Below are positions 19,398 through 28,589 of a DNA stretch of 64,000 bases, piece by piece. Position numbers and translations under genes: made by a program. The notes beneath the pieces were generated by a model that saw only the letters and a list, made by a program, of their open reading frames with translations, made no database searches and was not told the DNA's origin. Where the stretch lies: positions 120,711 through 184,710 of the forward strand of contig NZ_JAFNJU010000009.1 of the NCBI RefSeq assembly GCF_017368455.1. The letters run 5' to 3'. This DNA comes from Proteiniclasticum aestuarii. Lineage in GTDB: Bacteria; Bacillota; Clostridia; Clostridiales; Clostridiaceae. Position 1 is the stretch's first letter. Every line of letters starts with the position of its first letter.

Positions 19398-21821
19398 ATG
19401 ATAATAACAAAAGAACAGTTCAAAAAGGACTTTGAGAAGAAAATGCTCAAACTCTATGCACAGGAGGTGGAAGATTCCACTGTCCACATGCAGTATTTCA
19501 CATTAGGCTATCTGATGAAGGAATACATTTCAGAAGGATGGGCTAAAACCACAAACAGATACACGAAATACGGGGAGAAGCAGGTCTATTACTTTTCCAT
19601 CGAATTTCTGCTTGGAAGACTTCTTGCAAGCAACCTCCTCAATCTGGGCATCCGAAACACAGTGAGTGATGCTTTAAAAGATATGGGTCTCAGCCTGAAA
19701 GAGATTGAAGATGTGGAGGTGGACCCGGGTCTTGGAAACGGTGGTCTGGGCAGACTGGCAGCCTGCTTCATGGATTCCATGGCGTCCTCAGGAATTCCAG
19801 GAAACGGAAACGGAATTCGCTACAAATATGGGCTGTTCCAGCAGAAGATTGTGGATGGCTACCAGGTGGAGCTTCCGGAAAACTGGCTGAGAGATGACAA
19901 TGTCTGGGAAATCAGAAAGAGCGATAAGGCTGTGAAAGTGAAATTTTACGGTGATGCCTGGATGAAACCCAGAGAAGATGGAAGCCTCGAGCCGATTCAC
20001 ACCGACTATCAGGAAGTCCTTGCCGTGCCCTATGACACCGCTCTTGTAGGATATGAGAACAAGACAGTGAATACTCTGAGATTATGGAATGCGGAAGTGC
20101 CGAACTACACTGACGATATTCAGGGAGAGCTGAATTTCAATAAAGTGCTCCTGAACAAGAGAGAAATCGAAAGCATCTCAGAGGTTCTCTACCCTGATGA
20201 TTCTCACCATGAAGGAAGAGTTCTGAGACTGAAACAGGAATATTTCTTTGTGTCTGCAGGTCTTCAGAGTATTGTGGCTCAGCATAAGGATGCCGGACAC
20301 CCGCTCAGTGAACTTCATAACTATGTGGCCGTCCATATCAATGATACCCATCCCGCCGTCGCCATCCCCGAACTCATGAGAATCCTTATGGATGAAGAGG
20401 GCATGGAGTGGGCTGAAGCGTGGCACATCACGCAGAACACCATGAGCTATACAAATCACACCATCATGAGTGAAGCCCTTGAGAAATGGCAGATCGATCT
20501 GTTCAAAGAACTGCTTCCCAGAATCTATCTGATCATCGGCGAAATTGACCGCCGGTTCAGAGAGATTCTCAGCAGCAAATTCGGAGAAGATCAGAACCAG
20601 ATCGAGAAAATGGCCATCATCTCCGGTGGATATGTAAGAATGGCGCACCTTTGCATCCATGGAACGCACAGTGTCAATGGTGTTGCGAAGCTTCATACAG
20701 AGCTTCTGAAAAGCCAGGAGCTCAGGGACTTCTACATGCTTTACCCCTATAAGTTCAACAACAAGACCAACGGCATCACCCATAGAAGATGGCTGATGCT
20801 GGCGAATCCTGAACTCTCGGATCTACTGGATGAAACCATCGGCAATTCCTGGAGGAGGAATCCTCAGGACCTGAAACTCTTCAAGAAATACAAGAGAGAC
20901 CCTGAGATCCAGAAAAAGGTGGAACAGATCAAAAGAAACAACAAGGAAAAACTGGCAGCATACATCAAGGAGAAGAATGGTATCATCGTGGATCCCAATT
21001 CCATCTTCGACGTTCATGTCAAGAGGCTTCATGCATACAAGAGGCAGCTGCTGAATGCGCTTCATATCCTGCATCAGTATCATGAAATTCTCGAAAACCC
21101 GAATTTTGAAATGCTCCCGAAGACCTATATCTTTGCGGCTAAGGCTGCACCTGGCTATTACTTTGCGAAGGAGATCATCAAATTCATCAATGCTCTTGCG
21201 GAACAGATCAACAACGATCCAAGAGTGGAGGACAGAATCAAGATCGTATTCCTTGAGAACTACAGCGTCACCCTGGCGGAGCAGATCATTCCGGCTTCTG
21301 AAGTTTCAGAACAGATTTCAACCACCACAAAAGAGGCTTCGGGCACAAGCAACATGAAGTTCATGATGAACGGCGCTGTGACTTTGGCTACACTGGATGG
21401 TGCAAACGTTGAAATACTGGAAGAGGTGGGACATCCGAATATCGTCATCTTCGGTATGACGGAGAAGGAAGTCCTGAACTATTACAGAAACGGCGGCTAC
21501 AATTCAAGAGAAATCTATGAATCGGATGCGCGCGTAAAAAGAGTCCTCGACAGCCTCACCAACGGATTCATCAAGGGAATCCAGGTGGAAGGACAGGATA
21601 TCTTCAAAAACCTCATTGATTACAATGACGAGTTCTTTGTGCTGAAGGATTTCGATTCCTATGTGGCAGCGCAGAAAAAGATGGAAGACCTCTATAGGGA
21701 TCGGTTCACCTGGAATAAAATGTCCATCGAGAACATCTCTTCTTCAGGTGTCTTCTCCTCTGATGTAACCGTCATGCAGTATGCTTCAGGAGTCTGGGAT
21801 ACTAGAATCATTGAAAGATAG
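19398..21821 (+). CDS. glgP: Glycogen/starch phosphorylase
   Basis: An 807-residue GT35 enzyme. The PLP lysine is K654 in EASGTSNMKFMMNGA. HINDTHPA and DVHVKRLHAYKRQLLN are family blocks, and GNGGLGRLAACFMDSMA is near residue 115. It releases glucose-1-phosphate from chain ends. It lies 19 bp after glgA with AAGGAG before the ATG. A 12-bp perfect hairpin lies just downstream. Confidence 0.97.
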   Translation: MIITKEQFKKDFEKKMLKLYAQEVEDSTVHMQYFTLGYLMKEYISEGWAKTTNRYTKYGEKQVYYFSIEFLLGRLLASNLLNLGIRNTVSDALKDMGLSLKEIEDVEVDPGLGNGGLGRLAACFMDSMASSGIPGNGNGIRYKYGLFQQKIVDGYQVELPENWLRDDNVWEIRKSDKAVKVKFYGDAWMKPREDGSLEPIHTDYQEVLAVPYDTALVGYENKTVNTLRLWNAEVPNYTDDIQGELNFNKVLLNKREIESISEVLYPDDSHHEGRVLRLKQEYFFVSAGLQSIVAQHKDAGHPLSELHNYVAVHINDTHPAVAIPELMRILMDEEGMEWAEAWHITQNTMSYTNHTIMSEALEKWQIDLFKELLPRIYLIIGEIDRRFREILSSKFGEDQNQIEKMAIISGGYVRMAHLCIHGTHSVNGVAKLHTELLKSQELRDFYMLYPYKFNNKTNGITHRRWLMLANPELSDLLDETIGNSWRRNPQDLKLFKKYKRDPEIQKKVEQIKRNNKEKLAAYIKEKNGIIVDPNSIFDVHVKRLHAYKRQLLNALHILHQYHEILENPNFEMLPKTYIFAAKAAPGYYFAKEIIKFINALAEQINNDPRVEDRIKIVFLENYSVTLAEQIIPASEVSEQISTTTKEASGTSNMKFMMNGAVTLATLDGANVEILEEVGHPNIVIFGMTEKEVLNYYRNGGYNSREIYESDARVKRVLDSLTNGFIKGIQVEGQDIFKNLIDYNDEFFVLKDFDSYVAAQKKMEDLYRDRFTWNKMSIENISSSGVFSSDVTVMQYASGVWDTRIIER

Positions 21822-21851
21822 AAGGAAACAGAACCAAATAGAAAAGCAACC

Positions 21852-21881
21852 GATAAGTCCTGGTACATTCCAGGACTTATC
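21852..21881 (+). other. Perfect 12-bp hairpin between glgP and the GH13 gene
   Basis: GATAAGTCCTGG (21852-21863) pairs perfectly with CCAGGACTTATC (21870-21881), loop TACATT. No T-run follows, so it may protect a 3' end after processing or slow polymerase. It is not a standard terminator. Confidence 0.65.
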
Positions 21882-21899
21882 TCAAATCAGGCATAAAGG

Positions 21900-23759
21900 A
21901 TGGTGGAGTACTCTGGTCAGCAGGGACACTCGAATTTTATGAATTATCGCGACATCACAATTGAATACAACTCATTCAATGAAACCTACAAAAGACCTTT
22001 TGGTGCTACAAAGGTCAATGAGGAAATCACGTTTCGCATACTGGTGGAACAGGCGAAGAATGCTGAAGTGACACTGGTTGTGGCAAAGGAAGGGCATGGA
22101 GAAAGATACATCCGTATGAGTCCAGATGAGAAGGCTTATCATAAAGCTTCCTATACAGCGGATGAAGTGGGCCTATGCTTCTATTTCTTCATCATAAGCT
22201 ATCAGGACCATGATGTGCACCGTACGGTCTATGCAGGTTCACCTGGCCACGGAATCGGCGGGGAACAGATCATCAAGGAAAACCGCTGGGACATCACCCC
22301 ATACCAGATCACCTTTCACAATTATACAAAACCTGCACCGTCCTGGTACAAGGAAACGATTTTCTATCAGATTTTCGTGGACCGCTTCTATAACGGCAAT
22401 GAAGATCAGCGGATCAGCAGCCCGAAGAAGAATTCCTTTCTTTACGCCACCTGGGAAGATACCCCCATGTATATCAAGGACTGCCAGGGAAACATCATAA
22501 GATGGGACTTTTTCGGCGGAAATCTTCTGGGTGTGGTGAAGAAACTGGACTATCTGAAGGAGCTGGGCATTGGCGGTATTTATCTTAATCCCATTTTCAA
22601 AGCCAGAAGCAATCATAAGTACGATACCGGAGACTATCTTTGCATCGATGAGATGTTCGGTGATGAAAAAACCTTCCAGCTGCTCATTGAGGAGGCGGAA
22701 AAAAGAGGGATTAGAATTGTTCTGGACGGAGTCTTCAATCATGTGGGTGCAGATTCCAAGTATTTCAACGCTTTCGGCAACTACCCGGACCTGGGTGCCG
22801 CAGAAAGCATGGATTCTCCGTATTATCCTTGGTTCAATTTCTCCCATTATCCCAGTGAGTATGAAAGCTGGTGGGGTGTGAAGGATCTGCCTAATGTGAA
22901 TGAGCACAATCCTTCCTATCGTGACTTCATCGTTGGAAAAGACGGCGTCATCGAAAAATGGACGAAGATGGGGATCGGCGGATGGAGACTGGATGTGGCA
23001 GATGAGATGCCCGATGATTTCATCAAAGATATCCGCACCACCATGGACAGCATTTCTGAAGACAACATCCTCATCGGGGAAGTATGGGAAGATGCATCCA
23101 ATAAAATCGCCTATGGAAAAAGAAGAAGATATCTTCTGGGAGACGAAATCCATGCCACGATGAATTATCCGTTCAAAGATGGCGCCATAGCGTATATAAA
23201 CGGCCACATGAGGGCTCGAGACCTTTACACCAGGTTTATGTCTCTGAAGGAAAACTATCCAAGAGAAGCCTTTTACAGCGTGTTGAACAACCTGGGCACC
23301 CATGACACGAAAAGAATCTATACGGAAATCGATGATGTTTCAAAACTGACGATTGCCGTAGGGATGCTTCTGACATTTCCAGGTGTCCCGTGTATCTACT
23401 ATGGCGATGAAGCCGGCATGAAAGGGGAGGCGGACCCCTACAATCGGGGACCTTACCCCTGGGGAAATGAAAATGAAGAGATTTCGACCATTTACAGAAA
23501 TATGCTGAAACTCCGCACCTCCGATGAAGTCTTTTCAAAAGGGGATTTCATTCCATTTTATCAGGAAAATCTGTTCGGCTATATGAGAACCACAGCTGAA
23601 AGCGCTTTCCTCGTCCTCATCAACAGAGATCCGGAAGAGGCGAGACTGGTGATCAGTGATGTCATCGGGCTAGAGTCCCTACCGGATGCCGAAGCCGCAC
23701 TGCTGGATGATTTCTATCATCTGAAAAGCAGCTCTTTCACCTGCATCAGACTCCGATAA
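21900..23759 (+). CDS. Glycoside hydrolase family 13 (amylase/neopullulanase-like)
   Basis: A 619-residue cytoplasmic enzyme with no signal peptide. An N-terminal beta-sandwich (about 1-140) precedes the (beta/alpha)8 barrel: VDRFYNG, DGVFNHVG, GWRLDVADE (nucleophile Asp), LIGEVWEDAS (acid/base Glu) and NNLGTHDTKRI (third Asp). It likely hydrolyses alpha-1,4 and/or alpha-1,6 links in glycogen or maltodextrin. Its place after glgP suggests glycogen breakdown. The start is uncertain: ATG 21900 has a poor ribosome binding site, and ATG 21939 is an alternative. Confidence 0.88.
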   Translation: MVEYSGQQGHSNFMNYRDITIEYNSFNETYKRPFGATKVNEEITFRILVEQAKNAEVTLVVAKEGHGERYIRMSPDEKAYHKASYTADEVGLCFYFFIISYQDHDVHRTVYAGSPGHGIGGEQIIKENRWDITPYQITFHNYTKPAPSWYKETIFYQIFVDRFYNGNEDQRISSPKKNSFLYATWEDTPMYIKDCQGNIIRWDFFGGNLLGVVKKLDYLKELGIGGIYLNPIFKARSNHKYDTGDYLCIDEMFGDEKTFQLLIEEAEKRGIRIVLDGVFNHVGADSKYFNAFGNYPDLGAAESMDSPYYPWFNFSHYPSEYESWWGVKDLPNVNEHNPSYRDFIVGKDGVIEKWTKMGIGGWRLDVADEMPDDFIKDIRTTMDSISEDNILIGEVWEDASNKIAYGKRRRYLLGDEIHATMNYPFKDGAIAYINGHMRARDLYTRFMSLKENYPREAFYSVLNNLGTHDTKRIYTEIDDVSKLTIAVGMLLTFPGVPCIYYGDEAGMKGEADPYNRGPYPWGNENEEISTIYRNMLKLRTSDEVFSKGDFIPFYQENLFGYMRTTAESAFLVLINRDPEEARLVISDVIGLESLPDAEAALLDDFYHLKSSSFTCIRLR

Positions 23760-23765
23760 CAAAGC

Positions 23766-23816
23766 AAGGAAGCCCGCTGCACCATATATCCTGGTGCAGC
23801 GGGCTTCCTTTTCTTC
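23766..23816 (+). terminator. Strong intrinsic terminator, probably bidirectional
   Basis: A 19-bp perfect stem (23766-23784 with 23792-23810) with loop TATATCC, followed by TTCTT on the + strand. It separates the glycogen unit from the convergent carboxypeptidase gene. Confidence 0.92.
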
Positions 23817-25165
23817 TATCTTTTCTGATTCTCTATTCTTTTCAGATATTCCATTCTCTTATGGGACATTTTTCTTCGTTTCCTCTTCTTCGCGGTATTC
23901 AGCATTCTCATGCCAATCGTCAGTATCGCAAGAACAGATACAGTGCCGAGCAGGAGAGGGACGATCTTATTCAGCAGGCTGTTTTCTTTGATCTCATCCA
24001 GTATCTGAGATTCCTCCAGTTCCGCTTCGGTGAACAGGATATCGCTTTCACAGACAAGATCGATTTTACCTACTTCATTGTTATTGATGATGACATTGAC
24101 CGTATCAATGACATCTCCTTTCTGATGGTCCTCGGTAATCACGATTTCATCGAACTCCAGCAGAGGTTTCGGTTCACTCTGGTCTGTCGAGACATAGTGA
24201 AAGTCTTCTCTGGCCACCAGGGTGCGTTCTTCCCCGTCAGGCAGAACAATCTTTTTCATTTCCTGCCCTTTCTTGTAGAGAACATGCACAGCAGTGTTTT
24301 CAAAAGCCCATTCAAATAACTCTTTGCTTTCTGTCCAGTAGGTGCTCTGGTTCACACCTTTCACGATGGAGACCACCAGGGTACGTCCATCTTTTTCGGC
24401 CAGTGAGGTGTAGGAAAAACCCGCTTCCGGTGTCCATCCGGTTTTCCCCATGATGACCGGTTCATAGTAGTACTGACTGTTTTTTCTCATCATATCGTTC
24501 TTGTTGGTTGCCCATCGATTCATATCTGTGAGAAGATTGGTCAGCGGGAGCATATGACTATGTTTCTGCGCGATTTCCAGCAGCTTCTCATTCTTTCCTG
24601 CTTCTGCAGTGATGAGAGCCAGGTCCCGGGCGGTACTTCTGTTGTTTTCGCTGTCATCGTAGAAGAGACCCGAAGGATTGTAAAATTCCGTATTCACCGC
24701 ACCGATGCTGTGGGCTCTTTCCGTCATGAGCTTCGCAAAAGCCTCTATGCTGCCGGAAATCTCCTCCGCCAGAATCTCAGCGGCATCGTTGGCCGAATGA
24801 AGCATAAGGGCATAGAGAAGATCGATCACCATGATTTCTTCGCCTTCCTTGAAGCCCATGGATGCTCCCTTGGCATAGGGTGGATTGGGTCCTACCGTGA
24901 CCATTTTCTCCAGATCCAGCATTTCAACAGCGAGCAAGGCGGTCATCACCTTCGTCGTGGAAGCGATCAGATTCTGCTTCTCGCTTTGCTTGTCATACAG
25001 AACCACACCGGTTTTAGCATCCATGACGACAATGGATTCAGAGAACGTTTCCGGTGGCGGTGTTCTGGTTTCTATTGTCGATCCGAAGACGGATTGGACT
25101 GTAATTGTACTCATAAGCAGTATTAATATAATCATTCCGGGTAGTTTTATCTTATTATGTCTCAA
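23816..25165 (-). CDS. D-alanyl-D-alanine carboxypeptidase (DacF/PBP5 family)
   Basis: A 449-residue S11 serine peptidase. It has an N-terminal signal segment (about 8-29), the active-site S69-T-T-K72, S124-A-N126 and K241-T-G243. A C-terminal beta-domain (about 300-385) is followed by a membrane helix (about 400-420) and a basic tail. It trims the terminal D-Ala of peptidoglycan stem peptides. The start is a TTG at 25165 with GAGGTG upstream. Unlike PBP5, the C-terminal anchor is a true hydrophobic helix rather than an amphipathic one. Confidence 0.92.
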   Translation of the reverse strand: MRHNKIKLPGMIILILLMSTITVQSVFGSTIETRTPPPETFSESIVVMDAKTGVVLYDKQSEKQNLIASTTKVMTALLAVEMLDLEKMVTVGPNPPYAKGASMGFKEGEEIMVIDLLYALMLHSANDAAEILAEEISGSIEAFAKLMTERAHSIGAVNTEFYNPSGLFYDDSENNRSTARDLALITAEAGKNEKLLEIAQKHSHMLPLTNLLTDMNRWATNKNDMMRKNSQYYYEPVIMGKTGWTPEAGFSYTSLAEKDGRTLVVSIVKGVNQSTYWTESKELFEWAFENTAVHVLYKKGQEMKKIVLPDGEERTLVAREDFHYVSTDQSEPKPLLEFDEIVITEDHQKGDVIDTVNVIINNNEVGKIDLVCESDILFTEAELEESQILDEIKENSLLNKIVPLLLGTVSVLAILTIGMRMLNTAKKRKRRKMSHKRMEYLKRIENQKR

Positions 25166-25277
25166 TTTTCACACCTCGCTTCAATAATTATATCAAATAT
25201 CACAATAGAGCACTATAAAAAACATAAAATAATACATAATGGAAGTAAAAGAATAATAGTAGATGTAGGTGAAATCG

Positions 25278-25886
25278 ATGAAGCTCTTCAGCAGGAACAG
25301 AATTGACTTTCTTTCAGCTCTCCACAGAACAGGCTTATGCATCTGTATGGCTACTTTGATCCTCAGTTTCAGCGGATGCTCACGGGACAAGGAAGCCCTT
25401 TTCCTGGATCCGGAAACCGAAGAGGAGATTGTAGTCGTTACGGAAGATGAGGTGCCTTTATTAAGCATCATCGTCGAAATCAAGGGTGAAGTCCTGGATC
25501 CGGGAGTCTATACCGTGCCCGGCGATTCCAGACTCAACGATCTGGTGCTGGAATCCGGTGGCATCACATCTTCCGCAAACCTCAGAAATGTGAATCTCGC
25601 CATGAAGATCGAGGATGGACAATCCTTCTATATTCCATCGGTTCATGACGAAGAGCAGGAAATCATTGTAGGTGAGGAAACCCAGGGGAATGGGAAGATC
25701 GATCTCAATAAAGCTACACGCGAAGAGCTCATGAGTGTCACCGGCATCGGGCCATCGACGGCCGACAACATTCTTGCCTACAGAGAGGAGAACGGTAAAT
25801 TCTCCTCTGTGGATGAGCTGGTGCAGGTGAATCGCATCGGAGACAAAACCCTGGAGAAAATCAGAGACTATTTTATCGTGAAATAG
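25278..25886 (+). CDS. ComEA-like DNA-binding lipoprotein (SLBB + helix-hairpin-helix)
   Basis: A 202-residue protein with an N-terminal hydrophobic segment ending in a lipobox-like FSGC (C34), then an SLBB domain (about 55-120; VEIKGEVLDPGVYTVPGDSRLNDLV), and a tandem helix-hairpin-helix (about 140-202; KIDLNKATREELMSVTGIGPSTADNILAYRE). This is the ComEA layout for binding incoming DNA in competence, although a lipid anchor replaces the usual membrane helix. The frame extends to a GTG at 25269; the ATG at 25278 fits the GTAGGTG site better. comEC is not adjacent. Confidence 0.85.
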   Translation: MKLFSRNRIDFLSALHRTGLCICMATLILSFSGCSRDKEALFLDPETEEEIVVVTEDEVPLLSIIVEIKGEVLDPGVYTVPGDSRLNDLVLESGGITSSANLRNVNLAMKIEDGQSFYIPSVHDEEQEIIVGEETQGNGKIDLNKATREELMSVTGIGPSTADNILAYREENGKFSSVDELVQVNRIGDKTLEKIRDYFIVK

Positions 25887-25889
25887 GCA

Positions 25890-25918
25890 AACGGGAATCT
25901 TTTCAACAGATTCCCGTT
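25890..25918 (+). terminator. Hairpin between the convergent comEA-like and gltX genes
   Basis: AACGGGAATCT pairs with AGATTCCCGTT (11 bp), loop TTTCAAC. The tails are only moderately T-rich, but its place between two convergent stops suits a shared terminator. Confidence 0.65.
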
Positions 25919-25922
25919 CATT

Positions 25923-27392
25923 CTATGCATTTATGGTTTCTTTGAGCAGTTCAATACCTGTTCTGATACGGTCCAGGGATTCTTCTTTTCCAAGAACATC
26001 CGCTGCCTCGAATGCGCCACCGGGTGTGAACTGTTTTCCTGTCAGTGCGGTTCTGATGGGCCATAGCATCTGTCCGTTCTTCATGCCCAGTTCCTTCACT
26101 TTTTCAAGGACGATTTCATGAAGCTTGTCGATGTTCCAGTCTTGCTCAGACACAGATTCCAGTACCGGAAGGATGGTCTCCAGAGAGGAGAGGGCCACTT
26201 CACTGTTGGTCTTCATCTTCTTATGGGTATACATATCAGTGGAGTACTCCGGCAGGGCGTAGAAAAAGTCAACCTGTCCAGTGATTTCACTGAGCACTTC
26301 CACACGAGTGTGAAGAATGTCTGCAATCTTCATGGTGTCCAGCGGCTTATCCTTGATATCTTCCAGAATATAAGGAAGAGCCAGTTCATGGAACTTCTCA
26401 AGGGGCAGCTTTTTCAGGTATTCTCCATTCATCCATCTGAGTTTCTCTGAATCGAAAATGGCCGGACTCTTATTGATGTTCTTGTATTCGAATACCTCAA
26501 CCAGTTCTTCCAGCGAAAAAATCTCCTGGGTTGTACCAGGATTCCATCCCAATAGAGATATGTAGTTCAGAACAGCTTCCTTCAGGTATCCTTTGGCCAG
26601 CAGATCTTCAAAGGAGGCATCACCGGTTCTCTTGGACAGCTTATGCTGCGCATCCTTCATGATGGGAGGACAATGGACGTAGACTGGAACATTCCAACCG
26701 AAGGCCTCATAAAGTCTGTTGTACTTCGGTGATGAGGAAAGATACTCGCTTCCACGCACCACATGGGTGATTTCCATGAGATGGTCATCCACAACATTGG
26801 CGAAATTATAGGTTGGAAGTCCGTCGCTCTTGAGCAGGACCATATCCTCCAGTTCCTCATTATCCACTGAAATGGTTCCATAGATGACATCTTCAAACTT
26901 GGTTACGCCTTCGGTGGGATTATTCTGTCTGATCACATAGGGAAGGCCCTTATTGAGATTGTTTTCCACTTCTTCATGGCTCAGGGAACAGCAGTGCTTG
27001 TCATACTTGAATGGCTTCTTCTTCGCTTCCGCATTTTCTCTCAGCATATCCAGACGCTCTTTTGTGCAGAAGCAGTAGTAGGCTTCCTTTTTTTCCACAA
27101 GCTTTTCAGCATACTCTCTGTAGATCTCTCTTCGCTCGCTCTGGACATAGGGACCGAATTCTCCGCCCACATCAGGACCTTCATCATGAATCAACCCTGT
27201 ATCTCTGAGTGTATTGAAGATCACATCTACAGCACCTTCCACATATCTCTCCTGGTCTGTATCCTCAATTCTTAATATAAAGTCTCCGCCTTCATGTTTG
27301 GCAATCAGGTACGCATACAAAGCGGTTCTTAAGTTACCCACGTGCATGTATCCTGTCGGACTTGGGGCAAATCTTGTTCTTATTTTACTCAT
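25923..27392 (-). CDS. gltX: Glutamate--tRNA ligase
   Basis: A 489-residue class I synthetase. The HIGH-like motif is in [12 protein letters not shown] (10-21), the KMSKS-like motif is KLSKR (251-255), and [20 protein letters not shown] is the tRNA acceptor region. It charges tRNA-Glu. The frame is open 57 bases further upstream, but the ATG at 27392 has AGGAGG 6 bases before it and starts [14 protein letters not shown] as usual. It has its own strong promoter and a leader hairpin. Confidence 0.97.
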   Translation of the reverse strand: MSKIRTRFAPSPTGYMHVGNLRTALYAYLIAKHEGGDFILRIEDTDQERYVEGAVDVIFNTLRDTGLIHDEGPDVGGEFGPYVQSERREIYREYAEKLVEKKEAYYCFCTKERLDMLRENAEAKKKPFKYDKHCCSLSHEEVENNLNKGLPYVIRQNNPTEGVTKFEDVIYGTISVDNEELEDMVLLKSDGLPTYNFANVVDDHLMEITHVVRGSEYLSSSPKYNRLYEAFGWNVPVYVHCPPIMKDAQHKLSKRTGDASFEDLLAKGYLKEAVLNYISLLGWNPGTTQEIFSLEELVEVFEYKNINKSPAIFDSEKLRWMNGEYLKKLPLEKFHELALPYILEDIKDKPLDTMKIADILHTRVEVLSEITGQVDFFYALPEYSTDMYTHKKMKTNSEVALSSLETILPVLESVSEQDWNIDKLHEIVLEKVKELGMKNGQMLWPIRTALTGKQFTPGGAFEAADVLGKEESLDRIRTGIELLKETINA

Positions 27393-27414
27393 AACAGCCT
27401 CCTTACAGATTAAA

Positions 27415-27441
27415 GAAGTTTCGGCCACGAGCCAAAACTTC
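27415..27441 (-). promoter_or_regulatory. gltX leader hairpin
   Basis: In the minus-strand leader, GAAGTTTTGGC pairs with GCCGAAACTTC (11 bp, one G-U), loop TCGTG. A TTTAAT stretch follows, then the gltX ribosome binding site. It may be an attenuator or a 5'-stabilising hairpin. No T-box features were seen. Confidence 0.5.
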
Positions 27442-27454
27442 ATTGTCATTCTTA

Positions 27455-27482
27455 ATTATACTATTCAGGTGATTTCTGTCAA
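27455..27482 (-). promoter_or_regulatory. Promoter of gltX
   Basis: On the minus strand: TTGACA (27482-27477), a 16-base spacer, and TATAAT (27460-27455). The -35 element overlaps the stop codon of the upstream metallo-hydrolase gene. Confidence 0.85.
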
Positions 27483-28372
27483 TTGGTTAGGGGGATAACT
27501 TCTTTCCCATTTGCTGCAAAGACGACGCTGCCCATTTCTTCTGTCAGAAGCGTCTTGGCTCCGATGGCCTCATAGCGCTCCAGAATTTCAGGGGAGGGGA
27601 GGTTGTGATCATTCCCAAGACCTGAAGTTACCACGATATATGTAGGTTCCACTTTCGCGAGAAAAGCTTCCGAACTTGAAGTCCTGGATCCGTGATGGGG
27701 CGCTTTCAGCACATCAGATTTCAGCTCCTTACCCGTTCGAAGCACCTCGGTCTCGATCAGCTCCTCCGCATCCCCGGAGAAGAGAAAAGCGTTGGAACCC
27801 ACCACCAGTCTCATGATGGGAGAGTAGTTGTTGGGATTCAGATAGGTGTCTCTGTTCGGGGATAGAATCTCCAGAGTGATGCTTTCTCCAAACTTGAACT
27901 CCATGCCGCCTTTGAGTATTTTTCTAGGGGTCTGCTGATCTTCGAGCGCAGTGGTCATTCGGATGAAGGATTTCGTCACAAGCTCCTTATCCGGCGCATA
28001 GAATTCCCCGATCTCGAAAGCAGACAGCACATCACCCATGCCACCGATGTGATCTTCATGAGGGTGAGTCAGAAAAACAAGGTCCAGTTTCTTCACATCA
28101 TAGGTCTTCAGATATTCTATGATGGTATCCGCATGTTCCTGCTCTCCGGCATCAATGAGTATGTTCTTCCCGCTGACTTCCATGAAAATGGAGTCTCCCT
28201 GGCCGATATCGATATAATGAACCTTCACAGGTACTTTAACGGACTGGATTCTGGTGACTGTACTGGATTTCTCTACACCCACTATGCCATAATCGAGAAC
28301 AAAATAGATTCCGATCAGGCTGATCAGAAGAATAATGAAAAGAATCATGGGCAAATAAGTTCTTTTTCTCAT
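27479..28372 (-). CDS. Membrane-anchored ComEC-like metallo-beta-lactamase-fold hydrolase
   Basis: A 297-residue protein with one N-terminal membrane helix (about 7-28) and an extracytoplasmic metallo-beta-lactamase domain. It shows VHYIDIGQGDSIF, the metal motif THPHEDH (102-108), FSGDAEE, and APHHGS. This matches the C-terminal domain of ComEC, made as a separate protein, a common Firmicute layout. The frame opens at 28402, but the ATG at 28372 has GGAGG spaced 6 bases. The role could be nuclease or competence-related; the substrate is not known. Confidence 0.85.
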   Translation of the reverse strand: MRKRTYLPMILFIILLISLIGIYFVLDYGIVGVEKSSTVTRIQSVKVPVKVHYIDIGQGDSIFMEVSGKNILIDAGEQEHADTIIEYLKTYDVKKLDLVFLTHPHEDHIGGMGDVLSAFEIGEFYAPDKELVTKSFIRMTTALEDQQTPRKILKGGMEFKFGESITLEILSPNRDTYLNPNNYSPIMRLVVGSNAFLFSGDAEELIETEVLRTGKELKSDVLKAPHHGSRTSSSEAFLAKVEPTYIVVTSGLGNDHNLPSPEILERYEAIGAKTLLTEEMGSVVFAANGKEVIPLTN

Positions 28373-28589
28373 GGATACCTCCGAATTTCTCTTTATCATC
28401 ATTTTACCATCATTCCAGATAATTAGACATACCAGCCATGCATTCCAGTTCCGCTATTCTTTCCCTGCATTCATAAAAATACTTCATGAAAACCATAGGC
28501 CGGTAAAGAATAATGCATTATAATGGAATATAAGAAAATGAACAATCTGCTCAGAAAAAGAAGATCGATACACTGCAAGGAGAAAATAT

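Noticed and set aside
22239..23303. A 354-codon open frame on the minus strand opposite the GH13 gene
   Set aside because: It is a shadow of a gene with confirmed catalytic motifs. No ribosome binding site or domain was found.
27393..27480. A T-box leader before gltX was looked for
   Set aside because: The leader is under 60 bases and lacks the T-box core and specifier stem.
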